A DNA stretch of 32,829 nucleotides, taken from positions 1 through 32,829 of the forward strand of contig PTKE01000018.1 of NCBI GenBank assembly GCA_002937585.1, in the 5' to 3' direction. Of the stretch, positions 1-7,411 are shown in pieces (within the stretch, counting starts at the first letter, position 1; each line of letters begins with the position of its first letter). The notes under the pieces were generated by a model. It was not told where the DNA came from and made no database searches. It saw only the letters and a program-made list of their open reading frames with translations. A program made the position numbers and the translations under genes. This DNA comes from Alphaproteobacteria bacterium MarineAlpha9_Bin6. Its GTDB lineage: Bacteria > Pseudomonadota > Alphaproteobacteria > UBA7887.

Positions 1-11
1 GTTGAAAGAAT

Positions 12-88
12 TGGTCGGGGTGGACGGATTCGAACCGCCGACCCTCTGCTCCCAAAGCAGATGCGCTACCAGGCTGCGCTACACCCCG
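12..88 (-). tRNA. tRNA-Pro (anticodon TGG)
   Basis: Read on the minus strand, this 77-nt gene has a seven-base-pair acceptor stem (CGGGGTG at its 5' end pairing with CACCCCG), an A discriminator and an encoded CCA at positions 14-12. The anticodon arm reads CTGCTTTGGGAGCAG, which places TGG in the anticodon, so it decodes proline CCN codons. The T-loop contains the usual GGTTCGAATCC sequence. Its 3' end lies only 11 bases from the left edge of the window, so its terminator and any attachment site are outside the view. Confidence 0.97.
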
Positions 89-468
89 AGCATCCAAACG
101 ACAATGGAAAAGCCAAATTTAACTATAAATTCAATTGTTTAGACCTTTGACAATGTACTTTAAATTTCAATATCAGGCTAAGTAGTATCCTCTTTTATCG
201 AATCCGGCGCTACTGTTTACGAATCAGTCCAAATTTCTCACGAAATTGCAGAAACAATAATGAATTTTTGAATATTCTATTGGAGCATCCTAGAGATCAG
301 TCTCCATCAACCTTTACCAGCAACGAATCCCGTGCAAACTAAATCACAAAAAAAACTACTCTTAACCATGACACTCTCCCCCACCGCTAGCGCCCCACTT
401 GACGAATAGATATAGCAAAGGTATCTCGACCAAAATAATTCAAACCGTCTAACACAAACTTTCTGAAT
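89..468. other. AT-rich intergenic spacer, no gene seen
   Basis: This 380-bp stretch separates the minus-strand tRNA-Pro from the plus-strand repeat protein. It is visibly richer in A and T than the surrounding genes. It must hold the tRNA promoter on the minus strand and probably the promoter of the small gene on the plus strand. I could not pick convincing -35/-10 pairs. An open frame across 307-507 on the minus strand runs into the repeat gene and has no family resemblance, so I do not call it. Confidence 0.6.
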
Positions 469-795
469 ATGGCCTACGAAAAAGCTAAGATCAAACCCTC
501 GATGCAAGCTGCAAAACCATCGAAGTCGGAATCGAAGTCGGAATCGAAATCGGAATCGAAATCGGAATCGAAGTCGGAATCGAAGTCGGAATCGAAGTCG
601 GAATCGAAATCGGAATCGAAGTCGGAATCGAAGTCGGAATCGAAGTCGGAATCAACATCAGATACTACAGTTAAAGATCTCACAAAAGATTCCGGGAAAG
701 AGCCCAAAACGTACACCCTAGGTGAACGGCAAAAACCGGTAACAGATTCTTACAGAACAAGCTGGGACAGGATCTTTGGTAAAGGCGCCACCTAG
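469..795 (+). CDS. Small Lys/Ser/Glu-repeat protein, unknown function
   Basis: A 108-residue, highly charged, soluble protein that I do not recognise. Residues 19-62 are eleven perfect copies of Lys-Ser-Glu-Ser. A short N-terminal segment and a non-repetitive C-terminus (about residues 75-108, containing TLGERQKPVTDSYRTSW) flank the repeat. The C-terminal part has the composition of a real folded or binding segment, which supports coding. The strongest support is that every base difference between repeat copies is synonymous (AAG/AAA for Lys, one TCG/TCA for Ser). There is no signal peptide or membrane segment, and no clear Shine-Dalgarno before the ATG. The repeat is probably disordered. The gene ends 10 bases from the stop of the convergent Sel1 gene. 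A complementary Asp/Phe-rich frame on the other strand is a shadow of the same repeat. Confidence 0.6.
   Translation: MAYEKAKIKPSMQAAKPSKSESKSESKSESKSESKSESKSESKSESKSESKSESKSESKSESTSDTTVKDLTKDSGKEPKTYTLGERQKPVTDSYRTSWDRIFGKGAT
523..654 (+). repeat. Tandem repeat, 11 x 12 bp, in-frame
   Basis: Eleven contiguous 12-bp units of consensus AAGTCGGAATCG. Units 3, 4 and 8 carry AAA instead of AAG, and the last unit ends in TCA instead of TCG. The period is a multiple of three, so copy-number change would alter protein length without a frameshift. Confidence 0.95.
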
Positions 796-807
796 CCTTA
801 AGTTTTT
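782..807 (+). terminator. Weak candidate intrinsic terminator between convergent genes
   Basis: AAGGC (782-786) can pair with GCCTT (795-799) around an eight-base loop, followed by AAG and five T residues (803-807). It overlaps the stop codon of the repeat protein and the end of the convergent Sel1 gene. The stem has only five pairs, so this is a tentative call. Confidence 0.3.
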
Positions 808-1498
808 ATTCCGATTCCCCCCCCCAATTATTGACCAGACGAGCTCCCTCCGCAATTTCATCCATCGTCATCTGGGACATCAGGATATCTAGATTTTTTG
901 CTGCTATCTTGTGGCCTTGTGCGGTGGCTAATGACCACCACAAATAGGCGGTTACGTAGTTCTTCGGAACACCAACACCCCCAGCATTTATGGATCCGAG
1001 AGCAGCCTGCGCAACAACTAGGCCTTGCTCAGCAGCCTCGACATACCAGCGAATTGCTTCAACGTAATTCTCGGCGACCCACTCACCCTCCTCGTACAAC
1101 ATGTTGCCCAGATTGAACTGCGCCGCCGCCACGCCCTGCTCGGCAGCCAGCCTGTACCATTTGGCGCCTTCAACCGGATCCCGGGCAACACCCCGACCAT
1201 TACGGTAAATTACTCCTAAGTTGTACTGAGCCAAAGCGTTCCCTTGCTCGGCAGCCAATCGGTACCATTTTTCTGCTTCGACGTCGTCTTCTAATACGCC
1301 CTTCCCAGTTGCATACATCAAGCCCAAGCCGATCTGGGCTCCAATGTGACCCTCTTCCGCAAGCGGCCTCCACTCTTCAAAAGCGGTGTCATAGCTCCCT
1401 TGCTGAAAAGCCGCTATGCCATGTTCGAAGTCAGCCCTTGCCGAAGCAACAGCTACGCAACAAAGTAATGTCAGAGTGACAATAATGAGATTGTGCAT
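806..1498 (-). CDS. Secreted Sel1-repeat (TPR-like) protein
   Basis: A 230-residue protein with a clear signal peptide (MHNLIIVTLTLLCCVAVASARA) followed by about five Sel1-like repeats, for example AEKWYRLAAEQGNALAQYNLGVIY and AKWYRLAAEQGVAAAQFNLGNML. Sel1 repeats are alpha-helical solenoids that mediate protein-protein contacts, often in the periplasm. The specific partner cannot be read from sequence. I chose the ATG at 1498 over an upstream in-frame one at 1534 because it puts the hydrophobic core right at the N-terminus as a secretion signal should be. The gene is not obviously in an operon. It converges on the Lys/Ser/Glu-repeat gene. A run of nine G residues (on the coding strand) lies in the last codons (Trp-Gly-Gly-Glu), so slippage there would change only the extreme C-terminus. 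Confidence 0.88.
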   Translation of the reverse strand: MHNLIIVTLTLLCCVAVASARADFEHGIAAFQQGSYDTAFEEWRPLAEEGHIGAQIGLGLMYATGKGVLEDDVEAEKWYRLAAEQGNALAQYNLGVIYRNGRGVARDPVEGAKWYRLAAEQGVAAAQFNLGNMLYEEGEWVAENYVEAIRWYVEAAEQGLVVAQAALGSINAGGVGVPKNYVTAYLWWSLATAQGHKIAAKNLDILMSQMTMDEIAEGARLVNNWGGESE

Positions 1499-1581
1499 GA
1501 TGGAGTGATAGACCCTATCTGTCTCAGGACACAATGCCCGTACCCAATATATATTAGTGATACAGGTCAGAGATGGGGCGT

Positions 1582-1597
1582 ATCGCTCGGGAGCGAT
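1582..1597. repeat. Perfect 7-bp inverted repeat in spacer
   Basis: ATCGCTC, two bases, then GAGCGAT. It lies between the end of egtB and the Sel1 gene, about 85 bases upstream of the Sel1 start. No T-run follows on either strand, so it does not look like an intrinsic terminator. It could be an operator-like site or chance. The rest of the 277-bp spacer (1499-1775) shows nothing I can name. Confidence 0.35.
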
Positions 1598-1775
1598 CTC
1601 TTAAAAACTTGCGACTCGCAACCAGCAATCTAGCATGTGCCAAGATAAGAAAGGCTGCCAGTAAAATTAAATTAACCTATTCGAATCGAAACCTTAAGTT
1701 TTAACGTTCCGGGATTGGGTTGTATTGGTCACAATATTTATCACATCTAAAAGGTCGTAGTGGATAGGCAGAATC

Positions 1776-2954
1776 TTATTTTGCAAGCCGTATGCCGGCA
1801 AACAAGTAACCCGCATCGGCCAAATAGTAATTTCTGAAGGCTGGACGCTTAATTTCCACTTCGCTATGGGTGCAGCCGCCACGTAGTACGAAATGCCTGT
1901 GATCAAACCATGGCACCGAATATTCCCGATAAGGATACGCACCAAATCCAGGATAAGGATGAAAAGTATTTGCACACCATTCCCAAACCTCACCAGCCTT
2001 ATCGAGAAGGCCAGCTCGGGCAGCGGCCTCCCATTCAAATTCATGGGGAAGTCGCGCCCTCGCCCAAGAAGCGAAAGCACCTGCCTCAAAGCGGGTAACC
2101 CCGTGTACCGGTGACTTCGCAATAAAATCGGCCGAGCCATCAGAATTGATTTCAAACCAAAGACCCCCTGCATCACGTCGCCATCGTGCAGGATGGCGAA
2201 TATTCTGACGGGTAAGCCACATCCAGCCTGCTCCAGACCACCAGTTGCGAGTTTGGTAACCCCCATCTTGGATAAAAGCTAAATACTGAGCGTTGCTAAC
2301 CGGCTTTGCAGCAATATCAAACGCCGCTAACTCAACCTGCTGCCGAGGTAATTCATTGTCATAGGAAAACCCCGGATCATCGCCAATGTGATAACGCCCA
2401 GACCCCAAACGTTGGAATGAAATTATAGAATTGTCGGGAGACAACTCCGATGTCACCCTATAACCATCCATTGGCGATGCCGCATGCCAAGCTGCATTTG
2501 CCATAGATAAGATTTCCAAATGCTGCGCATGATGATGGATTAGAAAATAAATTAAATAATCATCCTGCATCATTCGCTCTCTTGCGGCTCCCGGAGGGGC
2601 CATTTTTAACATGCCTCGGTGTTCCTCCATCAGTCGCTCAGCCCAATCAACAAGTTCTTCACGTGGCGGGAGGATCTCACCACGGTCTCCCTTCGGCACT
2701 AATTCTGGCGAATAGAGATCCCGCAAGCATCTCTCTAACCCGCAGTCACCAAAGAGAGTGCTTCGGATCCACAGACACTCAACGTAAACACAATGGCCCA
2801 AGTGCCAGCCTGGAGGGCTCAGAAGCGGGTGAGGTTGCCGTCTATAATATTCTTCATCATCGATTTTTTGGGGGCAGTTTCTAGCGGCAGGGAGAATGGC
2901 CTTTATCAAGCTCGTCTGAAGAGTGGCCAAACGTTGAACTGGGGAGGTGCTCAC
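1776..2954 (-). CDS. egtB: Hercynine oxygenase / sulfoxide synthase EgtB
   Basis: A 392-residue non-haem iron enzyme expected to couple hercynine to a cysteine thiol with O2 to give the sulfoxide precursor of ergothioneine. The N-terminal DinB-like domain (about 1-170) carries the iron ligands: His51 in PPGWHLGH and the HxxxHxE set at His141, His145 and Glu147. The C-terminal half is a formylglycine-generating-enzyme/sulfatase-modifying domain, with conserved stretches around PVSNAQYLAFI, LPHEFEWEAAAR, GEVWEWCANTF and VLRGG. It is shorter than the roughly 430 residues usual for EgtB. Its ATG overlaps the egtC stop by four bases (ATGA), so the two are translationally coupled. An EgtB-like paralogue such as SenA is possible, but the egtC and egtD neighbours argue for ergothioneine. 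Confidence 0.9.
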   Translation of the reverse strand: MSTSPVQRLATLQTSLIKAILPAARNCPQKIDDEEYYRRQPHPLLSPPGWHLGHCVYVECLWIRSTLFGDCGLERCLRDLYSPELVPKGDRGEILPPREELVDWAERLMEEHRGMLKMAPPGAARERMMQDDYLIYFLIHHHAQHLEILSMANAAWHAASPMDGYRVTSELSPDNSIISFQRLGSGRYHIGDDPGFSYDNELPRQQVELAAFDIAAKPVSNAQYLAFIQDGGYQTRNWWSGAGWMWLTRQNIRHPARWRRDAGGLWFEINSDGSADFIAKSPVHGVTRFEAGAFASWARARLPHEFEWEAAARAGLLDKAGEVWEWCANTFHPYPGFGAYPYREYSVPWFDHRHFVLRGGCTHSEVEIKRPAFRNYYLADAGYLFAGIRLAK

Positions 2955-3727
2955 AGGGCAATTTGCTGTGGTCGTGAGTCCGGGGAGAGAATCACCAAAT
3001 GATGCTTAGGCACCGGCACCCATTCGCCAGACTCGCTAAACGGCTCCGAAGCAACCAGCCAGCCACCGGGAAAATGTTTTTCGTCCTGTCCTAAATAAAG
3101 GCTAGGCGGCTTATGACCGACTGCATGACGGGTTGCATAAACCTTCTTACCATCTAAGATAAGAAAATTGAATAACCCAACGTCGTTTCCCAACCATTCA
3201 TAAATTTGTTCGAACAACGTTCCTAATGCTTTGATTACATCACCATCATGTTCGGGCAGCATCTGACGCATCACTGCAAAAAGGTATTCGGAATCGGTAT
3301 TGCCATGAATATTAGCCTCGATTTCAGGTGCTAGGTACCGACGAATGGCTGGCCGCACTTTAGTTGCGAAATCGTTGATGAATCCGTTATGCGAAAATAA
3401 CAGGCGCCCGACACCATAAGGCGGAGTGTTCGCAGATGTAATCGATCCCGCGACCGTTGCACTTCTTACATTTCCCAACCAAAATTTGCTTTGTAGCACG
3501 GGGGCCAACTGAACGATATTGGGGTCGGACCATATGGGTGCTGGATTGATATAGCGCCGAGCGGTGCCATCGTCGAGGTACCAACCAATTCCAAATCCAT
3601 CTGCATTTACCTTGGCAGTGAGCGTTTCGTCGGGTAGGTAAGATTGCTCAACCAAACTATGGCTAGGCTGCAGGAGAAATTTCTCGAGACTTATCAGAGG
3701 ACCAAGATATGAAGCATGTCGACACAT
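2951..3727 (-). CDS. egtC: Class II glutamine amidotransferase EgtC
   Basis: A 258-residue Ntn-hydrolase that, in the mycobacterial pathway, removes the glutamate from gamma-glutamyl-hercynylcysteine sulfoxide. The start at 3727 gives Met-Cys-Arg-His. Removal of Met exposes Cys2 as the N-terminal nucleophile, which the family requires. An in-frame TTG four codons upstream would bury that cysteine, so I reject it. Family stretches follow: NADGFGIGWY, FSHNGFINDF, and the amidotransferase-type GNTDSEYLFAV. The gene leads the egtC-egtB pair and is divergent from egtD. Its presence implies the gamma-glutamylcysteine-dependent route, although no egtA (glutamate-cysteine ligase) is visible here. Confidence 0.92.
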   Translation of the reverse strand: MCRHASYLGPLISLEKFLLQPSHSLVEQSYLPDETLTAKVNADGFGIGWYLDDGTARRYINPAPIWSDPNIVQLAPVLQSKFWLGNVRSATVAGSITSANTPPYGVGRLLFSHNGFINDFATKVRPAIRRYLAPEIEANIHGNTDSEYLFAVMRQMLPEHDGDVIKALGTLFEQIYEWLGNDVGLFNFLILDGKKVYATRHAVGHKPPSLYLGQDEKHFPGGWLVASEPFSESGEWVPVPKHHLVILSPDSRPQQIAL

Positions 3728-3849
3728 GGGTTTTGCCAAAAAACTTTAAAATATGTTAGATCAGAGCTTGTATCGAATCCGCTAGATGTTAGCTTTATGG
3801 CGTTGATAAGCAAGATGGATTGGGCCGGAATGGCCCCTCGAAAATAGTC
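3728..3849. promoter_or_regulatory. Divergent egtC / egtD control region
   Basis: This 122-bp gap must contain the promoters for egtCB (minus) and egtD (plus). A hairpin GGGCC-GGAAT-GGCCC at 3822-3836 sits 13 bases before the egtD ATG and could affect initiation. No clear Shine-Dalgarno precedes either gene. I could not assign promoter boxes with confidence. Confidence 0.4.
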
Positions 3850-4854
3850 ATGACTAATGTGGATAGCCTGGGAAAGGCTTTGGAACAACGCTTTAGATGT
3901 GTTCGAGTTCCACCAGCAAGACATGTTCCCAGCTTGGAAGAAGACGCGCGAAATGGCCTTTTGTCACAACCGCGCTCGTTGCCGCCGAAGTATTTCTATG
4001 ATGATCACGGCTCTGAGTTGTTTGAGAGAATTTGCAAAACGTCCGAGTATTATCCGACCCGCACTGAGGATTTTTTACTGCAACAACACGCTCAGGACAT
4101 CATCCGGAGCACCCAACCGGGCAAGATTTTTGAACTAGGCAGCGGCTCCTCGACCAAGACCCAACACTTACTTGATGCATGTAATGAGATTGCGCACTTC
4201 CCATCATATACCGCGTTCGATATCTCCGAACGAGCATTACTTTTTGGTTGGGAAACACTGTCCACCCGATATGACTGGTTAGAAATCGACCTGTTCCTTG
4301 GCGATTATGAAGCCGGGTTTAAGAACATACCACGCCAGAATGGATCCAGATTGGTTGTGTTCCTTGGGAGCACCATTGGAAACTTTGAGCAAGATCGCGC
4401 TATTGGCTTTATGAACGATCTCCGAGCCAACATGTCGAATAGTGATCGTTTGTTAGTTGGCTTTGATCGGGTTAAGGATGAGCATATCCTGAACGCTGCC
4501 TATAACGATAAAGATGGTATTACGGCTGCCTTTAACTTGAACGTGCTGAATGTCTTAAACAACGAGCTCGGCGCAAATTTTGACCCCGATAAATTCAAGC
4601 ATTCCGCAAATTATGATGCGGACAAGGCACAAGTCGAAATGCATCTAGTCTCAGCTTGCACACATCGCGTCACGTTCAACACCCTGGCCACCTCCATAGA
4701 GATCGACGCAGGTGAAAGCATTTGCACTGAGATCAGCAGGAAATTTACGACCAAATCTTTAGCTAATTTACTTGGACAGGCCGGTTTTGCGATTGAACAG
4801 GATTTCATCTCGGCCGATGGTTACTTTTCTTTGGTGCTGGCTTACCCAGTCTGA
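3850..4854 (+). CDS. egtD: L-histidine N(alpha)-methyltransferase EgtD
   Basis: A 334-residue SAM-dependent enzyme that trimethylates histidine to hercynine, the first ergothioneine step. Family signatures are dense: PPKYFYDDHGSELFERI and YYPTRTE near the N-terminus, the SAM-binding loop ELGSGSSTKT, YTAFDIS, VVFLGSTIGNF, GFDRVKD with AYND and FNLNVLNVLN for substrate binding, and ISRKFTTKSLANLLGQAGF near the end. I use the ATG at 3850. A TTG at 3820 in the same frame would add ten residues with no family support. The antiporter operon begins only 28 bases after its stop, so read-through transcription is plausible. Confidence 0.95.
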   Translation: MTNVDSLGKALEQRFRCVRVPPARHVPSLEEDARNGLLSQPRSLPPKYFYDDHGSELFERICKTSEYYPTRTEDFLLQQHAQDIIRSTQPGKIFELGSGSSTKTQHLLDACNEIAHFPSYTAFDISERALLFGWETLSTRYDWLEIDLFLGDYEAGFKNIPRQNGSRLVVFLGSTIGNFEQDRAIGFMNDLRANMSNSDRLLVGFDRVKDEHILNAAYNDKDGITAAFNLNVLNVLNNELGANFDPDKFKHSANYDADKAQVEMHLVSACTHRVTFNTLATSIEIDAGESICTEISRKFTTKSLANLLGQAGFAIEQDFISADGYFSLVLAYPV

Positions 4855-4882
4855 GTGAATAGATTGGACCACAGGCAGCACA

Positions 4883-5461
4883 ATGCAGTTGCCCATTGGC
4901 GACTCGGTCACCTTCAGGCATACTCCGCGCCCAACACCGGCAATGCTCGGAATGATTCAATCTAACTGGGGCGGAGCAACTCCCTTGCGCCACAGCATTT
5001 CCTTATTTTTTGTCCTGAGTGGTACCTGGTTGTTATTGTCTGGTCATTTAGAGGCATTACCTCTGATCCTAGGCGCAATATCCTGCTTGTTCGTCATCTA
5101 TTTAGCGCGACGAATGGACGTTATCGATGGTGAAAGCCACCCAATCCACCTGGGTTTTCGATTGCCTGGCTACTGGTTTTGGCTGGGCTGGCAAATATTT
5201 AAGGCTAACTTTGACGTGGCACGTCGAATCCTTGATCCCAGGATGCCAATTGAACCACACTTGTTTGAACTTGAACCCAAGCAATCGAGTGACCTCGGCC
5301 GGGTGATTTACGCTAATTCAATTACCCTCACACCAGGAACCGTGACCACAGATTTGAGCACCGACCGCATCCAAGTTCATGCCCTCAGCGACAAGGCTGA
5401 GAGAGAGCTTCGTGGAGGAGAAATGGCTGCGAAAATCGCGGAACTGGAGATATCCCCGTGA
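4883..5461 (+). CDS. mrpE: Na+/H+ antiporter subunit E (MrpE/MnhE)
   Basis: The accessory E subunit of a Mrp-type cation/proton antiporter, 192 residues as called. The family is usually about 160, so the true start may be the internal ATG at 4943 or 4952, which removes an unconserved leader. The recognisable part starts at SLFFVLSGTWLLLSG, with membrane segments near the N-terminus. Further family stretches are FWLGWQIFKANFDVARRIL, then YANSITLTPGTVTTDL and the cytosolic C-terminus. The stop overlaps the GTG of mrpF (GTGA), so it is the first gene of a coupled operon. The E subunit helps assemble the complex rather than transporting ions. Confidence 0.9.
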   Translation: MQLPIGDSVTFRHTPRPTPAMLGMIQSNWGGATPLRHSISLFFVLSGTWLLLSGHLEALPLILGAISCLFVIYLARRMDVIDGESHPIHLGFRLPGYWFWLGWQIFKANFDVARRILDPRMPIEPHLFELEPKQSSDLGRVIYANSITLTPGTVTTDLSTDRIQVHALSDKAERELRGGEMAAKIAELEISP

Positions 5462-5745
5462 CCTCCTCGTTTGCAATGGTGGGAGCGGCGCTATTATTTG
5501 CCATGGCACTCACCGTAGCACGCGCAGTGGCCGGCCCAACGCTGTTCGACCGGATTCTTGCTGCCAATAGCTTCGGCACCAAAACAGTATTGTTGCTTTC
5601 AATCCTTGGTTTTATTGCAGGGCGACCGCACTTTCTCGACCTGGCCTTAGTGTATGCATTGATCAATTTTCTCGGCGTGATTGCGGCTTTGAAGCTTATT
5701 AAATTTGGTCGTTTTTCTGATCCAGATCCACCAATAAGCGCATGA
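5458..5745 (+). CDS. mrpF: Na+/H+ antiporter subunit F (MrpF/MnhF)
   Basis: A 95-residue membrane subunit with three hydrophobic helices and the family core ARAVAGPTLFDRILAANSFG (residues about 21-40), followed by LDLALVYALINFLGVIA. It starts with GTG in a four-base overlap with mrpE and itself overlaps mrpG by four bases (ATGA). MrpF is needed for assembly and activity of the antiporter, and also for efflux functions in some homologues. Confidence 0.93.
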   Translation: MTSSFAMVGAALLFAMALTVARAVAGPTLFDRILAANSFGTKTVLLLSILGFIAGRPHFLDLALVYALINFLGVIAALKLIKFGRFSDPDPPISA

Positions 5746-6098
5746 TACTTGCTCTCGACATACTGAGTTGGATTTTATTAGGAACGGGAACCATATTTTT
5801 ACTGATTGGCAGCGTCGGACTGATTCGACTGCCGGATTTTTACACCCGGATGCACGCAGCCGGATTAATTGACACGTTAGGCGCAGGCCTCATTCTTACG
5901 GGCTTGATGGTCGAGGCCGGCTGGTCACTGAATCTCGCCAAGCTCGCCATGATTGTGTTGTTTTTGCTTTTTACCAGCCCAACATCCACTCACGCGCTCG
6001 CACACGCAGCCTTGGTGCACGGCCTCAAGCCGTGGCAAAGTGTGAAAGACGATAGGCAGTCTCATAAAATGGTGGGAGATAAACCATCGAGCCCTTAA
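5742..6098 (+). CDS. mrpG: Na+/H+ antiporter subunit G (MrpG/MnhG)
   Basis: A 118-residue membrane subunit. The characteristic GSVGLIRLPDFYTRMHAAGLIDTLG (about residues 23-47) and the following hydrophobic helices, ending in FTSPTSTHALAHAA, identify it. It overlaps mrpF by four bases. Its C-terminus overlaps the probable start of the next gene by 13 bases, keeping the operon coupled. Confidence 0.94.
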   Translation: MILALDILSWILLGTGTIFLLIGSVGLIRLPDFYTRMHAAGLIDTLGAGLILTGLMVEAGWSLNLAKLAMIVLFLLFTSPTSTHALAHAALVHGLKPWQSVKDDRQSHKMVGDKPSSP

Positions 6099-6619
6099 TT
6101 GGAATCGGCCTATTGCTGTTTCTGCTACTAACCGCAGCCGCTATCGTTTGGGTCCGAAATCTATTTGCCGTGGTGATACTTAGCGGCGTTTACAGCCTGT
6201 TAATGGCTGGGACTTTCACGATTCTTGATGCGGTTGATGTGGCTTTTACCGAGGCAGCGGTGGGTGCCGGCATCAGCACGGTGTTGCTCCTTGCCACCCT
6301 GGCTCTCGTAGGCCAGGAAGATCATGGGCAACATCGACGAGCTCTGGGCCCGATCGCGATAGTAGCGTTGGCAGGCGCCATGCTGATTTACGCAGTACCT
6401 GACATGCCTAGATTTGGCAGCCCGGAAGCACCAATTCATGTTCATGTGGCACCGCGTTACATCGAGGAAACACCCAATGCGATCGGTATTCCAAACGTAG
6501 TAACTGCAGTCCTCGCCGATTACCGCAGCTTCGATACTCTGGGCGAGGTAACTGTAATCTTCACTGCTGGCATTGGCGTGCTCCTTTTGCTCGCTGGCAA
6601 GCGGAGAAAACGAAAATGA
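6086..6619 (+). CDS. DUF4040 antiporter subunit (MrpA C-terminal / MbhD-MbhE type)
   Basis: A membrane subunit matching the detached C-terminal portion of MrpA, comparable to MbhD plus MbhE of membrane-bound hydrogenases. The N-terminal half has the DUF4040 pattern: VRNLFAVVILSGVYSLLMAG, then DVAFTEAAVGAGISTVLLL with its conserved acidic residues. The C-terminal half has the MbhE-like VLADYRSFDTLGEVTVIFTA. The start is unusual. The frame is closed by TAA at 6080-6082 and offers no ATG or GTG before the first helix. A good Shine-Dalgarno (GGGAG, 6074-6078) lies seven bases before an ATC at 6086, giving a natural N-terminus (xEPLIGIG). The first conventional alternative is TTG at 6113, which lacks such a site. 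Its stop overlaps mrpB by four bases. Confidence 0.85.
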   Translation: MEPLIGIGLLLFLLLTAAAIVWVRNLFAVVILSGVYSLLMAGTFTILDAVDVAFTEAAVGAGISTVLLLATLALVGQEDHGQHRRALGPIAIVALAGAMLIYAVPDMPRFGSPEAPIHVHVAPRYIEETPNAIGIPNVVTAVLADYRSFDTLGEVTVIFTAGIGVLLLLAGKRRKRK

Positions 6620-7062
6620 ACGAACACTTAATTCTCCGCGTAGTCATCAAGTTTCTTATTCCCTTCATTCTTCTTTTTGCGCTTTACGTTCAGGCTCACG
6701 GCGACTATGGACCGGGAGGAGGGTTTCAGGCAGGCGTAATTTTTTCGGCTGGCCTCATTCTTTACGGCATGGTTTTTGGCTTGCAACGACTACGTAAGGT
6801 AGCGCCCCCTAAACTGGTTCTGACATTTATCGCGATTGGTCTGTTGCTTTATGCCGGAGTAGGCTTTGTAACTATGTTGCTCGGCGGAACGTTTCTCGAT
6901 TACGGGTACCTCGCCGATATCTCCACCCACGGTCATCACTACGGCATTATCCTGATTGAACTTGGCGTTGGAATCACTGTGGCATCGGTGATGATTGCTA
7001 TCTTTCAAACCTTCACCGAGCGCACTGAGGAAAACACGGACAGAAATGTCGGCACTCGGTAA
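6616..7062 (+). CDS. mrpB: Na+/H+ antiporter subunit B (MrpB/MnhB)
   Basis: A 148-residue, four-helix MnhB-family protein. Typical stretches are LFALYVQAHGDYGPGGGFQAGVIF (residues about 20-43) and the late helix after HGHHYGIILIELGVGITVASVMI. The ATG overlaps the previous stop (ATGA), and its 3' end overlaps mrpC by 17 bases. MrpB together with the preceding DUF4040 subunit forms the part of the complex that in MrpA-type operons is joined to subunit A. Confidence 0.93.
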   Translation: MNEHLILRVVIKFLIPFILLFALYVQAHGDYGPGGGFQAGVIFSAGLILYGMVFGLQRLRKVAPPKLVLTFIAIGLLLYAGVGFVTMLLGGTFLDYGYLADISTHGHHYGIILIELGVGITVASVMIAIFQTFTERTEENTDRNVGTR

Positions 7063-7411
7063 TTTCAATTACGTGATTGCGATCACGCTTGCCATGATTG
7101 GTTTTTACGTTCTCATCGAACGAGGAAACCTGATCAAAAAATTAGTAGGCCTGAACGTATTTCAAACCTCCGTTTTCCTTCTTTACATCTCAATGGGGAA
7201 AATTGAGGGAGGCACCCCACCAATTCATTATGACGGTGTTGCACCTTTTTCTAACCCGTTGCCGCATGTGCTGATCCTAACCGCAATCGTAGTTGCCGTT
7301 GCTACCCTCTCTGTCGGATTAGCATTGGTGATACGAATTCGAGAGGCTTACGGCACTATTGAGGAAGATGAAATTCGCGCCCTAGATGATCAATTAGGAG
7401 ACGCCGAATGA
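7046..7411 (+). CDS. mrpC: Na+/H+ antiporter subunit C (MrpC, NuoK-like)
   Basis: A 121-residue, three-helix protein homologous to NuoK of complex I. Recognisable stretches are the N-terminal membrane helix with AMIGFYVLIERGNLIKKLVGLNVFQTSVFL and the conserved PFSNPLPHVLILTAIVVAVATLSVGLAL. I use the ATG at 7046. The same frame is open upstream, but that extension lies inside mrpB and is unlike the family. It overlaps mrpD by four bases. Confidence 0.94.
   Translation: MSALGNFNYVIAITLAMIGFYVLIERGNLIKKLVGLNVFQTSVFLLYISMGKIEGGTPPIHYDGVAPFSNPLPHVLILTAIVVAVATLSVGLALVIRIREAYGTIEEDEIRALDDQLGDAE

Noticed and set aside
12-88. tRNA-Pro as an integration site for a mobile element
   Set aside because: The 3' end of the tRNA faces out of the window, and no integrase or duplicated tRNA end is visible inside.
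523-654. CRISPR-like array
   Set aside because: The units are contiguous with no spacers and a 12-bp period, so it is a simple coding tandem repeat.
474-716. Minus-strand open frame rich in Asp, Phe and Ser across the tandem repeat
   Set aside because: It is the complement of the KSES repeat. The third-position variation supports the plus-strand frame.
1694-2266. Long minus-strand frame overlapping egtB
   Set aside because: It lies inside egtB in another frame and shows no family pattern, while egtB has its iron ligands and FGE motifs.
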